A DNA stretch of 64,000 nucleotides from Symsagittifera roscoffensis (Eukaryota > Xenacoelomorpha > Acoela > Convolutidae): assembly GCF_963678635.1 (NCBI RefSeq), contig NC_087068.1:45179013-45243012 (forward strand). Direction: 5' to 3'. Shown in pieces: positions 48,725 through 61,569 of the stretch. The translations under genes were made by a program, and so were the position numbers. Under the pieces are notes generated by a model. It saw nothing but the letters and a program-made list of their open reading frames with translations. It searched no databases and was not told where the DNA came from. Each line of letters opens with the position of its first letter. The stretch's first letter is position 1.

Positions 48725-51700
48725 TTATTGATAGAATTTTTCAAGTTCAATTTTGCAGCTATCATCGATAGAGCTCATCAGTTCGTCGTAATTAATACCA
48801 GAACTATTGCGTAACAGGGTCAACAGATTGCGTAATTCCTCTTTTAGTGATACAGATGATGTAATGCAACCTTCATTGAGCGACCTTTCTCTTATGTCAT
48901 GTGCATTTTCCATGCTCTCTGAAAGCTGCTCTTCGTCTAAACAACCACATATTTTTAGGATATGTTTCTTTAAAACGCAAATAAAAATTTTTCTTCATCT
49001 ATATTCAGCATGACAAAACGTGAACTAAACCCTATTCTCATTATTAAACCCCTCGTAGAGATGCTATAAAATTACAGCGCTGTCATCATAATTTTGGGTA
49101 AAATAACTTGTGGGAAAACACGAAATAAATTACAGGTGATGTTGCTGTAATTGAGTTTACGTTAGAATTTATTATGCTGTTTTATCACAATTTTTTTCTA
49201 GTGAGTTTACAGTTGTAAGGAAAACTTCACTTTTAGATAACTGCTGTTGCGTTATCCGATTGTGAATCATGGGCAATCTGTTATCTCTTGTGATTTATTC
49301 GGCTAATTTTCAGTGTTTTTGATACTAAATATCAGAGATTTATGTTGTTTCGCCTGATAATTCGATACACCATTAGTTTTTGCCAGTAAGTCCAAGATTA
49401 AAAATGACTAACGGATACTTTAAAAATGATATGATCGAAATTTTCAGAACAAATAATTTCACCTTGCATTATGACTTTTGGCGATTGAATCAAGAGCATG
49501 TCTGGTGCTCCAGTGACTGGATCCACCAGGTCATGCAGGCATCCGAGACACACGTAGAACACTTCAGCAAATCTCTCCTTCACCAGTTCTAGGGACGTGT
49601 TGTCCGGGTTCATCGTGAAAATAAGAGCAAGAGCTGTTAGTTTTCGTGTCCTCACGTCAACTATATCGTCTATGCAGTCACAAATAATACCGATCAGTCG
49701 CGACAACACTGAAGGCAGTGTTGTTTGGGACTCATGTGCATAGGCTAAAACAATGTACAGTCGGTGTCAGTAGTTAAATTTAATTTGTTGACACTAACAC
49801 CATTTAATTGCTTAATTAACTGATGCTTCTGCGAACCGCAGAAGATCTCTGAAAGACTATCAGGCCTGTCTAAGCATAGTCCGTTTGTATTTTATGCTCT
49901 ATGCAATAGAAATTTCAAAATGTTTTCATTTTAATATACACAACGTGTTGGTTCATCATTATGTTCAAACATGCAAAAAATTTCCGATACGAAAAAGTTG
50001 AATTATTTGAGACCAAGTGTGAGTTCGAAAAGATTCCTTATTCGAACTATTAAGTCAAATTTCAGTAGTGTTTAAAGAAGCATGGAAACCACAAAACTAT
50101 TGCACACTTCTTCTACCTGTAAGGATTCCGACAAATAATTGTGATTTCTCCAGAATGAGTCTGGAGAAAAGAGCGATGAGATCAGACTGGACTAAAGAGG
50201 AGCAATCTTGGTCCAGAATTTCCTGCAGGAGGGTTCTAGTTAGTTCGAAGAAAGACTGAGACGACAAGCAGCTCTGGTCATTCGGCAGAGACACTTGGAA
50301 ATACACCTGAAGAAAAAAAAACATTTTATTCCTCGTTCGGCTCAAAAATCGACTTGGCAGTTTTTAAACGAACGAGAAAATTCCCAAAACACAATTAAAA
50401 ATTGGCGATGAGAAAAATACATATTTGACAGAGAAAATATTTGCTTTTTGTCTTAAAAAATTATCGTAAGAAACACGCGTCTACCTAAATACACTGTACC
50501 AACACCTTTAGTCGTATAAACATCTAGAAAGCTCAAGACGCCATTTTTAGAAATTAACATTAGCTATTTCAAGTCAGATTCTTTTAAGGTTCGTGTATAA
50601 ATCATCCTGAATAATTTTCAATGCGTTTCTCACCTTAATAGTTTGTACCAACAAAATCATCAGGTCACGTGACGTGTCTCTGTACAAAGATAGCAAACTG
50701 GCGTTTACTTGATCGCCACAAAAGGGGTACAGCTTTGTTTTGAATAACACAGCGTAAGATGAAACTATCGGCAAAGCTAGCTGAACATATTCAGAGCCCA
50801 GTTCTAGACTCGGTAAAACTGCTGGCAACATTGTCAACAACTCTTCATTCAACTCATTTTGCGTATTTTGAACAAAACAGAGAAGCAAGTTGAGACCATC
50901 TTGCATCAAGTTAATACTCTGTTCGTTTTCTTGGTCAAGGCAAACACCTTCAACATATTTTACAAACGAAAACAACATATCACAATTCTGCTTCATACCC
51001 GAAACTATAAATCCCAGACAGTCAAGAACCGCAGATCTCAAAAATTGAAAACTAGCTGCTGCTGACGTATTCCACAGGTTCTGAAGCAGTGCTATGATAT
51101 CATTGGCAAAAGGCGCGATGTCAAACCTGGTTCGATCGATTACTAAGGTAAGAGTAGCTAAGACCTTTCCTTTTGAGTCGCATTGTTCTAATTTATCGAT
51201 CAGAGAATGTAGCGTTGAAATAAAGAAGGGTGTATGAGTTGTTATAGACTCAGGCAGCATGTCTATAAAATCAACCAAAGTATGGAGTGTCTTAGTTGCC
51301 GTTAGTAGGACCACCGCATCTTTTTCATTATTAAACTCATAAATTAAAAGTTTCGACAATCGGTCCAGCAAAGTTGCTGGGAAACCAACGTCAATCCATT
51401 GGTATAAAAAGTAACAGACCCGTCTTCGAACAATTTTCATTTCATCTATTTCAGTTTCGGCATAAATTAAACGCTCTAAAACCATGAATACGTCTTCCCC
51501 TAACGTCACTTGAGACGATACGTCATATAAAGCAAGACCAAAAGCATACAGAACTGCATCATACGCTAAGAGAGTCTTCAAATCTTGAGGCATGTTCCCA
51601 GAATTTGATCCAATCACACTCGAGTAAACGTCCAATACAACTTGATTGGTCAACTCTGTTTTCTGTTTAATCAAGGTCACGAAAAAGCTTCCCACTGCTG

Positions 51701-54497
51701 CACTTTTATTCGTCTGCCAACTTTCTCCCCCTGTATCCAGATCAATGAAGTAAGTTTCAGGGTCTTCGTTCCAGGATTCCACTTGATGGGCATCCATGAT
51801 TAGGTAATGTTCTATGCAAATTCGGACGCAGGAGGTTAGGGTATCGTGATTCATTATTTCGTCAATGTTCTGTCTTGCCTCGACGGTCAGTGGGTGTTCT
51901 AAGTGTAGCAGTGTTTCTTTAGGCTGGAACTCCTACACACAATCAGAACAAACTGTTCAGTAAAACTAAAAGTTGCAAAGAAAGTTACAGCCAATAAACT
52001 GAAAGATTGTATGAAGTAAATTCAATTGCAAAGATATAACAAGGATAGGCGGTTTTTAAGTAAATGGTTTTTTCTAATAAAAGTCTTTTTTTTGTACGGG
52101 TTGTGATGAGAAAGCTAATTGAACGCATTGACATTTAGTGATTTAGACAAGTTGTCTAAAAAAGTTGTGGTAACTGATTTTTGACTCAAATCAGCATCAA
52201 ACAAAATTTTTATAGTTGTAAATAAAAATCTACACGGTTTTGTGGAAAACATGAACTTAGTACTTACTTCGGAAAGAAGGATAATCTTGAACAAGTTCAC
52301 TGCTTTCAATACAAATCGCTCCGACAACAGACCAATATTATCAATCTCAACGAAAAGAACCTGAATCAGCAACTTGATTGTCGGCCCCACGTATGTTGCG
52401 AAAGACATCGGATCATTGTAGACAAATTCATAGAACAATTTACACAGACATTCGGGTACTTTCTGTGTCACTTTATGCAGCAGAGATATTCTCAATGTGG
52501 AAGGAAGATATTCGGATAAGCATAACTGGATAAACTCGGTCACTTGCGGAAGTTCGCGGACCTTAGAAAACCCGTTAACCAGGAGCTTCTTGATCAATTT
52601 AAAGTTCAACTGAAGGTCATTTGATATCCTTTCCTTCAAATCTGAATTGTTCTAGAACAGGTGAAAATATTGTAGTGTACATAAAGCATAGAGAAACGGC
52701 TACATGGAAATTGGAACCCACACACCTATTTTTTAAGTTTGAATATTTTCCGAGGGTCAATCTACTTGACTCTAAGAACCTTAACTACCAGATGGGTGTC
52801 AAAAATATCTAGTTGAGTCAAATTTATACGGGGTAGTCATACTTGTCTTCTCCAAATCTTTTATCGGGTGAGATTTTTTTTTCAGGTCCCCTTTTTATGC
52901 TCTGAGCTATACTTGAGAACCAAAAAATTACACTCAATCCGAATTTAAATGTACTCGGCTTGATTTTTTAGATGAAATATCTTACATTGCTAGGTGACTG
53001 AATCAGACAACTATACACTCCGACATACTTCTCATAGTTAACTGCACACAGTTGTTTAAAAATGGGAAACGCCTCCGCCGCCAAGTTTCTAAACGCGGCC
53101 CTGTCAGCTGGCAATTTCTTCTGGGAGAGCACTTTGGTCACGTGATAGAGAAACAGCATGGCGTTGTTCGGACTCGAATCATCCTGCAATCCTAGCTCTA
53201 CATTTCGAATTAGAGTTGGCAGTAGATCTGTCCATTTATCCGGGCAGTCAAACCTATGAACACTTTTCTTCACACAAACTACCAGTCAAACTCTCAAAAT
53301 TCAATAATCAATATTACTACCAAGGCTCTAGAAAACATAGAACAGGTTCTGTAACCGGCGTAAACTTTGTTCTTCCTCTTGAATATGAGAGGGCGACCGT
53401 AGATTTCAAAAAAAAAGACCCAACTAAGTGAAAATTCACTCGGCTCATTCACAGGTAATGGGAATAAAAATTGCGGATAGACAAACATTCGAACAAACCT
53501 GGCTATTTTTGAGATAGTAACTGCAACTGGCATTCTGATTTTAGGATCTAGTTCCTTCAGCAAAACACCACTCAACAAACTCTCTTTGATCGCATTTTGT
53601 TCCTCTGTCAACCTTCCTCTCTCCTCTTCAGTGTAATTTCGCCTCCAAAACCTATCCACTGCGTTCTTCAGAGAAACAGCTGCCATCCATCGAATAATGA
53701 ACGCTTGCTGGTCACCGAAAGCTGATACAAGATCTGTATTTAGATCAATTAAACTAAATACCACCCCAAATACTCACGAGAGGCTCAAACATGGCCTCAA
53801 GTGCCGCAAAAAAAAACTGAGTCCAAATGCAGAAAACAAAAAGTAGGAAGAAAATTTACTTACGTAGAACATATGATACACTTTAGTGGCTCTATAAAAT
53901 TTGTGAAATTCACTTAAGATATTACATTGCTGCAATCGCACAATTTCGACAATTTTTTCTCCGCAAGAAGATCTAATTTAACAAAAAAAGTGCTGAAAAT
54001 TTTGATACATTTCGAACGTTGTAATTTGTAACTGTCAGGAAAACTTCACCACTGTTGCGTAATTCAGTGTTACATTTTTCGGGCCATCTAAAAATGAAAT
54101 GGATTCTATCAACCAAATCAATAAGTGGTCGATTACAGACTAGGGCACGCTCCAAGAGGGTTTTCATATAACCCTGAGGGTATCCACATTTAATTACAGG
54201 AAATGAAATAATATATTAGACGGCTGATTTTCGAAAAAGCTGCTATTTGTTAAGTTTCATATTTCTGTACTTTTTGTGTCTGATGCCGTTTTGAGTCTAA
54301 ACTAAATTTCTGTTTGGCTACCAACATTGACTTGAGGTGATTCAAGTTTAACTGATCCCTTTATTTGAAACAACGTGGGCCAAACTCAGTAAGTACTCAG
54401 GTCTTTCGGACAAAACTGAGAGGCACTCTTCTCCCTTCTTCACATCCGCAACATCAGGCGAAGAAGACAACTTTAGCGCATTTACTAAATCTTCCAT
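48725..54497 (-). CDS. IPO11: Importin-11 (karyopherin-beta nuclear transport receptor)
   Basis: Eight exons: 54497-54386, 53733-53499, 53253-52986, 52651-52268, 51932-50634, 50306-50117, 49744-49463, 48936-48725. All introns are GT-AG and phases agree at every junction, giving about 993 aa (human IPO11 is 975). The N-terminal importin-beta domain reads EYLLNLVSAFG ... WMAAVSLKNAVDRFWRR and then FDCPDKWTDLLPTLI. Further IPO11 landmarks are YHVTKVLSQKKLPADR, ESWNEDPETYFID-TGGESW, RRRVCYFLYQWIDV, FTMNPDN, and a C-terminal helix ending ELEKFYQ. The fold is a solenoid of HEAT repeats. Importin-11 carries cargo such as the ubiquitin-conjugating enzyme UBE2E3 and ribosomal protein RPL12 into the nucleus in a RanGTP-controlled cycle. 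The ATG at 54497 starts the first exon that fits the family N-terminus. Identification is strong; the exon 1 donor (ctga|gtttgg) is a weaker match to consensus. Confidence 0.93.
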
Positions 54498-54997
54498 CGG
54501 CTCGAGGAAATGTTTCCGGGTCAAAAAATAAACATCAGATCATCTGAAAAATATATTTCAAAGTTTTGAGTCAGCGTTTTTGAATATATAGCACAATGAA
54601 ACAGTATAAATATAGTAATTAGAAACGTACAAAAACAAATACGAAACCAACTAAAATTTACTGACCAAAAAATCATAATTCTGTCACCTTCAGCTGGAAT
54701 GAAAAGAAATAGGATATGGCATTAAATTCTGATTATAAGCTACTACCGAGTTCATAAAAATTTATTTTCAAGAAAAATTTGAAACTTGATTAATAATTTT
54801 AAATCAATTCTGGAGACTGCACAATTATTAACCTGTCAGAAAGTTAAGCTAAACAAATTTGATAACACACAATCTCTGATTATCAGAGTAGTGTAAACTT
54901 AAATAGCTCATATATATAGTCACACCATCGGCATCCCTTGGCAAAAATATTAATCCTTTTATGCTCTTTTATTAGTTATTTTATTGTTTCAACCATT
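54498..54997. other. Upstream region of IPO11
   Basis: AT-rich DNA before the importin start codon, presumably including its promoter and 5' UTR. No TATA box or motif I would name. Confidence 0.4.
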
Positions 54998-55100
54998 GAA
55001 AATGGGGAGGAACTTCGTATTCGGGAAATTTTCAGCTTTTGGTTTTCCACGCAAAATCAAGTGCCACAAATAATCATAAGGTTACCGGACAGGGTCGAGT
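54998..55100 (+). repeat. Dispersed 100-bp repeat, copy 2
   Basis: Matches 41775-41875: gaaaatggggaggaacttcg, then cgcaaaatcaagtgccacaa and taatcat to gggtcgag. It lies upstream of the importin gene, just before the inverted-repeat array. Confidence 0.6.
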
Positions 55101-55235
55101 GATATATCACATAACAGCCCTTCTAGTCATGATTCGAACTAACTAAACGGTGCTTTAAAAAGATGGTTGAACGTTGAAAGAGCTTCTCAAATCATGTACT
55201 AAACTAATTACTGCAACCGTGAAAAAGAACTGGGC

Positions 55236-56530
55236 TCATGTATGAGGCGTTTCTACTTCATAAAAAAACGCCACATCTCGGAAAAGGATTTGATCAGTCG
55301 GAGGGTAGATTTGCAACGCCGAATGTTTAATGCCACATCTCGAAAACCAAAAGGATTTGAGCAATAACATTTGGAGGGGAAAAACTGCAAAACCTGAGTG
55401 TACCCTGACTGCACCCGACCATAGGGTTGAGAATTCCAAGCTTCATTAATTTTTTTGTATCCAAGTTTTTTTGAAAAACAATAAACTCAAAAAATCATAA
55501 AAAATGGCATACTCGAAAACCAAAATAATTTGAGCAGTCATACTTGCAGGCTAGACTAACAACCTATGAGAGTACCTTGACAGCAACCCAGTACAGGGTT
55601 TAGAATTTCAAGTTTGATTAGTTTTTTATATCTATATTTTTTGACGAAAAATCATAAGAAAACGCCATATTTTGAATGCCGAAAAGATTTGAGCAGTCAT
55701 ACTTGGACGTCAGATTCGCGGCCTCTAAATTTATACTCTGGCCGTATCCCACTATAAGATTAAGAATTTCAAATTGGGTTAACTTTTATATCTGAACTTT
55801 AAGAAACGCCATATGATTTTTCTTTTTTTGGAGTTCAGATATAAAAATTAACCCAAATTGAAATTCTTAGTCCTATAGTTGGATACCGCCAGAGTATAAA
55901 TTCAGAGGTCGCATATCTGACGTCCAAGTATGACTGCTCGAATCTTTTTGGTATTCGAAATATGGCGTTTTGAATTTTCGAATACCAAAAAGATTTGAGC
56001 AGTCATACTTGGACGTCAGATTTGCGACTTCTGAAATTATACTCTGGCCGTATCCCACTATAGGATTAAGAATTTCAAATTGAGTCAATTTTTATATCTG
56101 AACTTTAAGAAACGCCATATGATTTTTCTTTTTTTGGAGTTCAGATATAAAAATTAACCCAAATTGAAATTCTTAGTCCTATAGTTGGATACCGCCAGAG
56201 TATAAATTCAGAGGTCGCATATCTGACGTCCAAGTATGACTGCTCGAATCTTTTTGGTATTCGAAATATGGCGTTTTGAATTTTCGAATACCAAAAAGAT
56301 TTGAGCAGTCATACTTGGACGTCAGATTTGCGACTTCTGAAATTATACTCTGGCCGTATCCCACTATAGGATTAAGAATTTCAAATTGGGTCAATTTTTA
56401 TATCTGAACTACAATAAAAAAGAAAAATCATAAAAAACGCCACATCTCGAAAACGATAAGGATTTGAGCAAACAATTTGCGACCCCTGAGTGTACCCTGA
56501 TACCACCCCACTATAGGGTTGACAAAATCA
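55236..56530. repeat. Array of alternating inverted repeats (family B), with a 306-bp duplication
   Basis: Units of about 135-150 bp share gatttgagcagtcatacttg and ctatagg.tt.agaatttcaa. The first units (55236-55660) run in one direction and are diverged. From 55676 units alternate in direction: 55676-55805 (-), 55835-55972 (+), 55973-56108 (-), 56141-56278 (+), 56279-56414 (-). Each +/- pair can fold into a ~135-bp hairpin. A 306-bp block is repeated (55873 and 56179) almost without change. No protein is encoded. Confidence 0.85.
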
Positions 56531-57539
56531 AATTATTTCAGTAAATTGTAAAACAAAAACCTTGATAGTTTTACGTTGCGAATAAAGGAAAAAACGTAAG
56601 AGTTAAAGCACTCGAGCTCCAACAAAATTTCGAACGCTGACTTGAGTTAACTTTTCAACCCTTGCAATAATTTGACCTTTTAACAGACCAACATAGGGCC
56701 TTCTTAGACATGTGCCAAATGAAATTTCTTAAGCGTTTTAATAAACGATTCAGATTAAACGTGCAAAAACACTTTCGTTAAAGAGACAAAAAACAATTAG
56801 TTGAAAAAATTTAACCATGCAAACATAGTTCTTTTAAACATGTCAACATAGGTACTTCTTAAACATGTGTCACATGAAACGCCGATTAAATAATAGATAA
56901 ATAAAAAAGTTCAAAAATGTTTTCTACTGTCGAGAAAAACCGTTTTGTAATTTTTTATTTTTGATATGTTTTTAGCGAGTAACGTTTGTTATATATAGAT
57001 ATTAGAAATGTAGGATACAAAATTCTTGGTTTTATAAACGAGACGTTTCATTTAGCCCTTCTCTGGCAAAAAAATCTTCCTAAAAATATTTTAGTGCAAA
57101 ATTTAAAAAAAGAAAAAACTCTTTTTCGTTTTTTAAATTTAATTAATTTTTGAAGACCATTAGACTCATTTATTCCTAATTCACTAAATTTCTACGCGTT
57201 CGTATATTTGTGTAACTGAAAATGTGGTCGGAACATTCTGTGCAACTTGCACAGGAACCGGCTACCCATGTTAATATCTTTTTTTTTTGTGATTTTCTTC
57301 AAGATTAAAAATTGATTTGGATTGTCATCTACGTCTGTAAATTCAGGGAAGCACCTAGCAACCCATATGGGTTCGTCAGCTGTCCTCTCATAGTTGCTAA
57401 TATTTGATTGTGTTATGTTCAATAGTGTATAATTTCGGCGATGAGAAATTAATTATTCGTCGTCATCATCTAAACAAGTTTACTGAAGTAAATTGTAGTA
57501 TTTTATTCCCACAAAGTTCAGTAGAGCCCTAATACTAAC
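56531..57539. other. Intergenic or intron sequence after the array
   Basis: AT-rich. A reading frame around 57265-57390 on the minus strand (EPIWVARCFPEFTDVDDNPNQ) has protein-like composition. It could be the exon that follows 57540-57933, with acceptor gaggacag| in compatible phase, but the acceptor is weak. Confidence 0.3.
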
Positions 57540-57933
57540 CCGATCGCTTGTCGAGAAGGGTACCCGCCAGCTTGCTCCGGCTAAACTTTATTACAACGTG
57601 GCTATCGAAACTGTGTTTTTCATGACAAAGTGGATCTGACGGTCCCACACAGCCGCAGTGTGAAGCAACCTCATCAATCAGTTCAGCGAAACCGTCGAGC
57701 AAAAAAATCGCAAACAAAAAAATAAAAGGTCGAAAGACTTGAACAGTCCGAGCGTGCAGAAGGGTGGAGCGAATCCCTCTACTGCGAGAGTTAAGAGCTC
57801 TTCTCTGATGATCAACAACCCTGAGGGTAAGACAATACAAGACAGCAACGTAGCAGGATATCGTGAAGCAGTCTAAAAACTCTTTGTTATGTTCGATGGT
57901 GTGATAAGTGACTGCGCTCAAGTCACATTTCAC
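57540..57933 (-). CDS. Candidate exon of an unrecognised membrane protein
   Basis: Open for 131 codons, bounded by an acceptor (accttgacag|) and a donor (tcgg|gttagt), with GC content above its surroundings. It holds two hydrophobic stretches (FLDCFTISCYVAVLYCLTL and FRPFIFLFAIFLLDGF) separated by a basic loop. Cys-rich ends (HCGCVGPSDPLC) suggest an extracellular segment. I do not recognise the family. The neighbouring exons are not settled, so this is a partial gene model at best. Confidence 0.4.
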
Positions 57934-58354
57934 CTGTCAAGGTAATCGTAACCATATTTTAGCTGAAGCTTTAGTTTCGCTAATTTTGTAAAACTTGAAT
58001 AAACATATTTATTCTGGGTGTTTGCTATTACTTAAAAACGGTTTTGTTTATTCAATGTTAATTGATACAGTGTATCTGATTAATCTGCTCTATCTATTTA
58101 AATTACTTATTAACTTACATTTTCCTTGAAATGTACATGTACCAAAATTGATTTTTTTTGTTTTTTTAATGCCATTTTGAAGCAGTATAACGCATAGAGT
58201 GTTGCTCCAAATGGTACCAAAAATAGTGTCAAAGTTCATGAGGCAACCCTGAATATCAAAGGCAAAATCTGAATCTAAGTGGTTGAGCTACAAACAGCCT
58301 CTAAAAACTGCTCAGAATCGAGAAAGCTGATTTCCCGGGATGACCTCCATAGAC
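57934..58354. other. No gene seen
   Basis: AT-rich sequence upstream of the candidate exon. Nothing recognised. Confidence 0.4.
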
Positions 58355-58630
58355 CGAAAATGCTAATCATACAATTTCATACACTTAGTCTATGGAAAAA
58401 TGCTAATCATAGAATTTTCATATATGGAAATTGTATGATTAGCATTTTTTTCATATGATTTTTTGTAAAAAAAACGCTTTGAACAATCAATTCGACTTCT
58501 GGCAAAGCATTTAAGCGTTTTTTGGGCTGCTACAACTGAAAACTTTGACTTTTTTTATTTTTGTTTTTTGAAAAAAAAAACACTAGTCATACAATTTCCA
58601 TAAATGAAAATTGCATGACTAGCGTTTTTT
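58355..58630. repeat. Two nested inverted repeats
   Basis: The phrase aatgctaatcatacaatttc at 58359 and a variant at 58400 are answered by gaaattgtatgattagcatt near 58425-58448. A second pair lies at 58568-58630 (aacactagtcatacaatttcc / gaaaattgcatgactagcgt). The two hairpins have related stems, differing mainly at the gct/act positions. Confidence 0.7.
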
Positions 58631-60787
58631 TAGAAAAAAAAACTATTTGAAAAAGAAGAATCAAAAACTCCAGATCGTAGATAGGTAAATCAGCACATCA
58701 ATTTTTTGAACTTGATGTGAACTGTTTGCAATGACTCGTTTGTTTAAAATAGACTTTGTCAGGAATCAAAATTTTCAGAAAAAACACGGGTGTTTTTCCG
58801 AGAATCAATGACAAATCATGATAGGTTCTACTTCTAGAAGGCGTTCTTGGTTTTAATTTAGCAAGGGTTGAAAGACAATACGGTTTGTTTGCGAGCATTT
58901 AAAATAAGGAGTAGTGTTGTCTCTGGATGTATTCTAAATTTTTTTCAGGAAAAATCTTGTATCACGAATAATCATTAGGATGGTTCGGGGAGCATTCTTT
59001 TTGAACCATTCTGGGACGTGATTCAAACGAGCTCGAAAATTAAGAACCTGTCCCTATAGAGAAAAAACTGAGCCGGAAACTCTCAGGTTGAGTCTGTTTT
59101 CTAATGAGTAGGTCGTAAAGGGGTTGCTCGCTCGCTTTACCTGCTAGAAAGTAGCCTAAATTTTTTTTCAAACACCGAAAAGCAAGTTTTTATACCAAAA
59201 AGACATAAATTTGAAGCTTCAAAGAACACTTGGGTGACAATCATTTTAAAAGAACATTTAAAAATAACCTAGAAAAACAGAAGTATTTTTTCCAAATTTG
59301 CTTTCGAATGTTTTCCGATGAAGTTTTTTCCTTTTTTTGTTTTTTGTTCATTTTTTGAGGAAAACTGTTATGTTTTTTGTCCTAACTGTGATATAATTTT
59401 TCTAGAGGAACCTAAAGGGCAATTTAACTAACACTATGGCGTTTATATGACTTTCAATGCTTCTGCTAGTTGTTCTATTTCTTGAAAAAAAAACTTTTTG
59501 TTTTTTTTCCATTGATTTTTTCTGTTTTTTTAAGTTTTTTCTCCTGGTCATTTTTTCCCAATTCTGAAACAAAAAAAGTAAAAATTTTGATCGAAATCAG
59601 TCATTTTTTTCAAAATTTTTGATATAAGGCTGATTAAAGAAATTAATTTAAAAAATCCTTTCTAATATCGTTGAAACGCATATTTTCTGAGTTTGGCGAC
59701 AAATCAAAAATAAACAGCCAACTTTGGATTGCAAGTTTTTTTTCAATTTTGGCGTAGAAAAGAGAATTGCAATTTTGGTAGAAAGTTCAATTTTGGTGAA
59801 ATCTAGAAATAATTGATTTTTTAAAATCAACTTCATTTCAAATTAAGCTAAAATTATTTCAAATAATGGACACATTTTGAAGTAAAAAATCGTAAACCAG
59901 CTCCTGTTTGTCGGTAAAAAACACTCATTTATCATTATTTTGTATAGCCATGAAAAAGTCGAGCCTTATAACCTGGTTTTCGCATATGATCTGACCAAAT
60001 GTTTGGTTAGATCGACCGGCTGTTCTCGACGTTTTTTTTGCGGCTCTTTTCGAAATTCAACATGCATTAATTTATAATATATTTAATGACAAATCCGGTT
60101 GAGTCTCTGCTTTCCTCGTGTAAAGCTCGGCTATAACTGCGTCAATACTTTCATTCCATTTGGTCATTTATTCGTCGACTACGGTTGATACCTGCACTAA
60201 CTGTGATTGAAATAGAGAACGTAGAAAGCGCACAGCCGAAAATTTAGAGTCAATGATATCTGTTTTTCCAGTACTACGCTTCGATCATGCCAACTGTCGT
60301 TCTCGAACTGCGGGTTGGTTTGGCTTTTCTGAAGATACTCACTAAGCTTTATGACAACCTTACAAGAAAAGCTGCGGGTTTCAATTTATTGCTTAAGGCA
60401 TTGCACCGCGCATTGAATTGGTTCCAGCAGTGATGACAAGTTAATGGGTGATGGCTATTAACAGTTTTTTCTCTGGGCGAGGAACTTCGTTAAAAATTTT
60501 GGCCGGACAATAGCAGCAGTTTTGTTCGAGCGAACAGGAATAGTTTTATAAGAAGTTTAAAATGTTAATACAAACGTTTTCGCACATTTTGTGCATCATC
60601 AGGATTAAAAATTTTTACAAAATTTACAAAACGATAAAAGATATGGGAAACATGTCTAAAAATGCTCTGAAACTTTCTGACCAACAAATTTAAACAAATG
60701 TAATTACGTAAAAAATAACGTAATCCTTAATAACATTTTCCTGTAAATTTCTGTGAAAAATTTAAGGAACAATTAGACAAAAAAAAA
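58631..60787. other. Long non-coding stretch
   Basis: AT-rich, many T runs. A weak trace of the 100-bp dispersed repeat lies near 58935-58985. No gene or RNA recognised. Confidence 0.4.
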
Positions 60788-61286
60788 GTTCGTTTCCAAA
60801 ACAGCCCAAAAAGTTGTGCCCGGGAAGGTTTTTTTCTTCAGACAAATTTCGAATTTTTAACTGGCTATTTTTGACTTAATTATTTTATCTAATTCAAAAA
60901 GTATTGTTGTCTTGAGCTTGAATTTGAAAAGATATTTTACCGGTGATCTTTTTTCGTAAAGTTAAGGGGGTTTAAAGATTGCCATTTTGGTCAATTTGGG
61001 ACAATTAACGCGCGATATATTTCGCGCTATTAACGCGTAAGCGGAGATTTAATCCGTCTCAGAAATTGTGTTCCAAATTGGCTGAAAGAAGCTTATTTGC
61101 CATAATTGATTTGTTACTAGGAGCGAAATCTATCCTTTTGTACTTTATATGGCGTGTGGGGGGATGTTTTTACATAAAATATCAAAGTTTTTATTACATT
61201 GAAATTTGGCTTGTTATTAATGCTCCATCGACCTTAACAGTCAGTCGGAACCTTCAGGGCTTCGCCCTGATACGAGCAGTCTTGTT
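60788..61286 (-). repeat. Dispersed repeat family A, copy 8
   Basis: The left end is decayed (ttgtgcccgggaagg in place of the usual motif). The middle holds aattaacgcgcgatatatttcgcgc, and the right end is intact with cagggcttcgccctg and atacgagcagtcttgtt. Confidence 0.75.
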
Positions 61287-61569
61287 CTTTTTATTCTAGG
61301 TATTAAAATGTAAACACGCGACAGATGGTTGCAGTACGTAATATAATTTTAAAAATGATTTAAGATAAGCTTTTTTGATTTGACAAAATTTACAGATAAA
61401 TTTCGTTTGATTACTTTTTATATCTATCTATTATACTTTTAAATACGAGCTTCACTATTTCGCCACCTTTAAGCGTTTTCAACAAAATATTCCTGCATAA
61501 TTAACGAAAAAAAAATTTTCACGTTCAAGCTATATCGTATATTGCAAGGGTTCAGTTTTTTTTCTCGAT
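61287..61569. other. No gene seen
   Basis: AT-rich sequence between family A copy 8 and the family B array. Confidence 0.4.

Noticed and set aside
53973..54167. A 64-codon minus-strand frame as importin exon
   Set aside because: It lies in the first importin intron; exon 1 at 54386-54497 joins directly to 53499-53733 in phase and in family sequence.
55873..56394. Two identical 71-codon frames 306 bp apart
   Set aside because: They are products of the duplicated repeat unit; the text is an inverted-repeat array with no coding signature.
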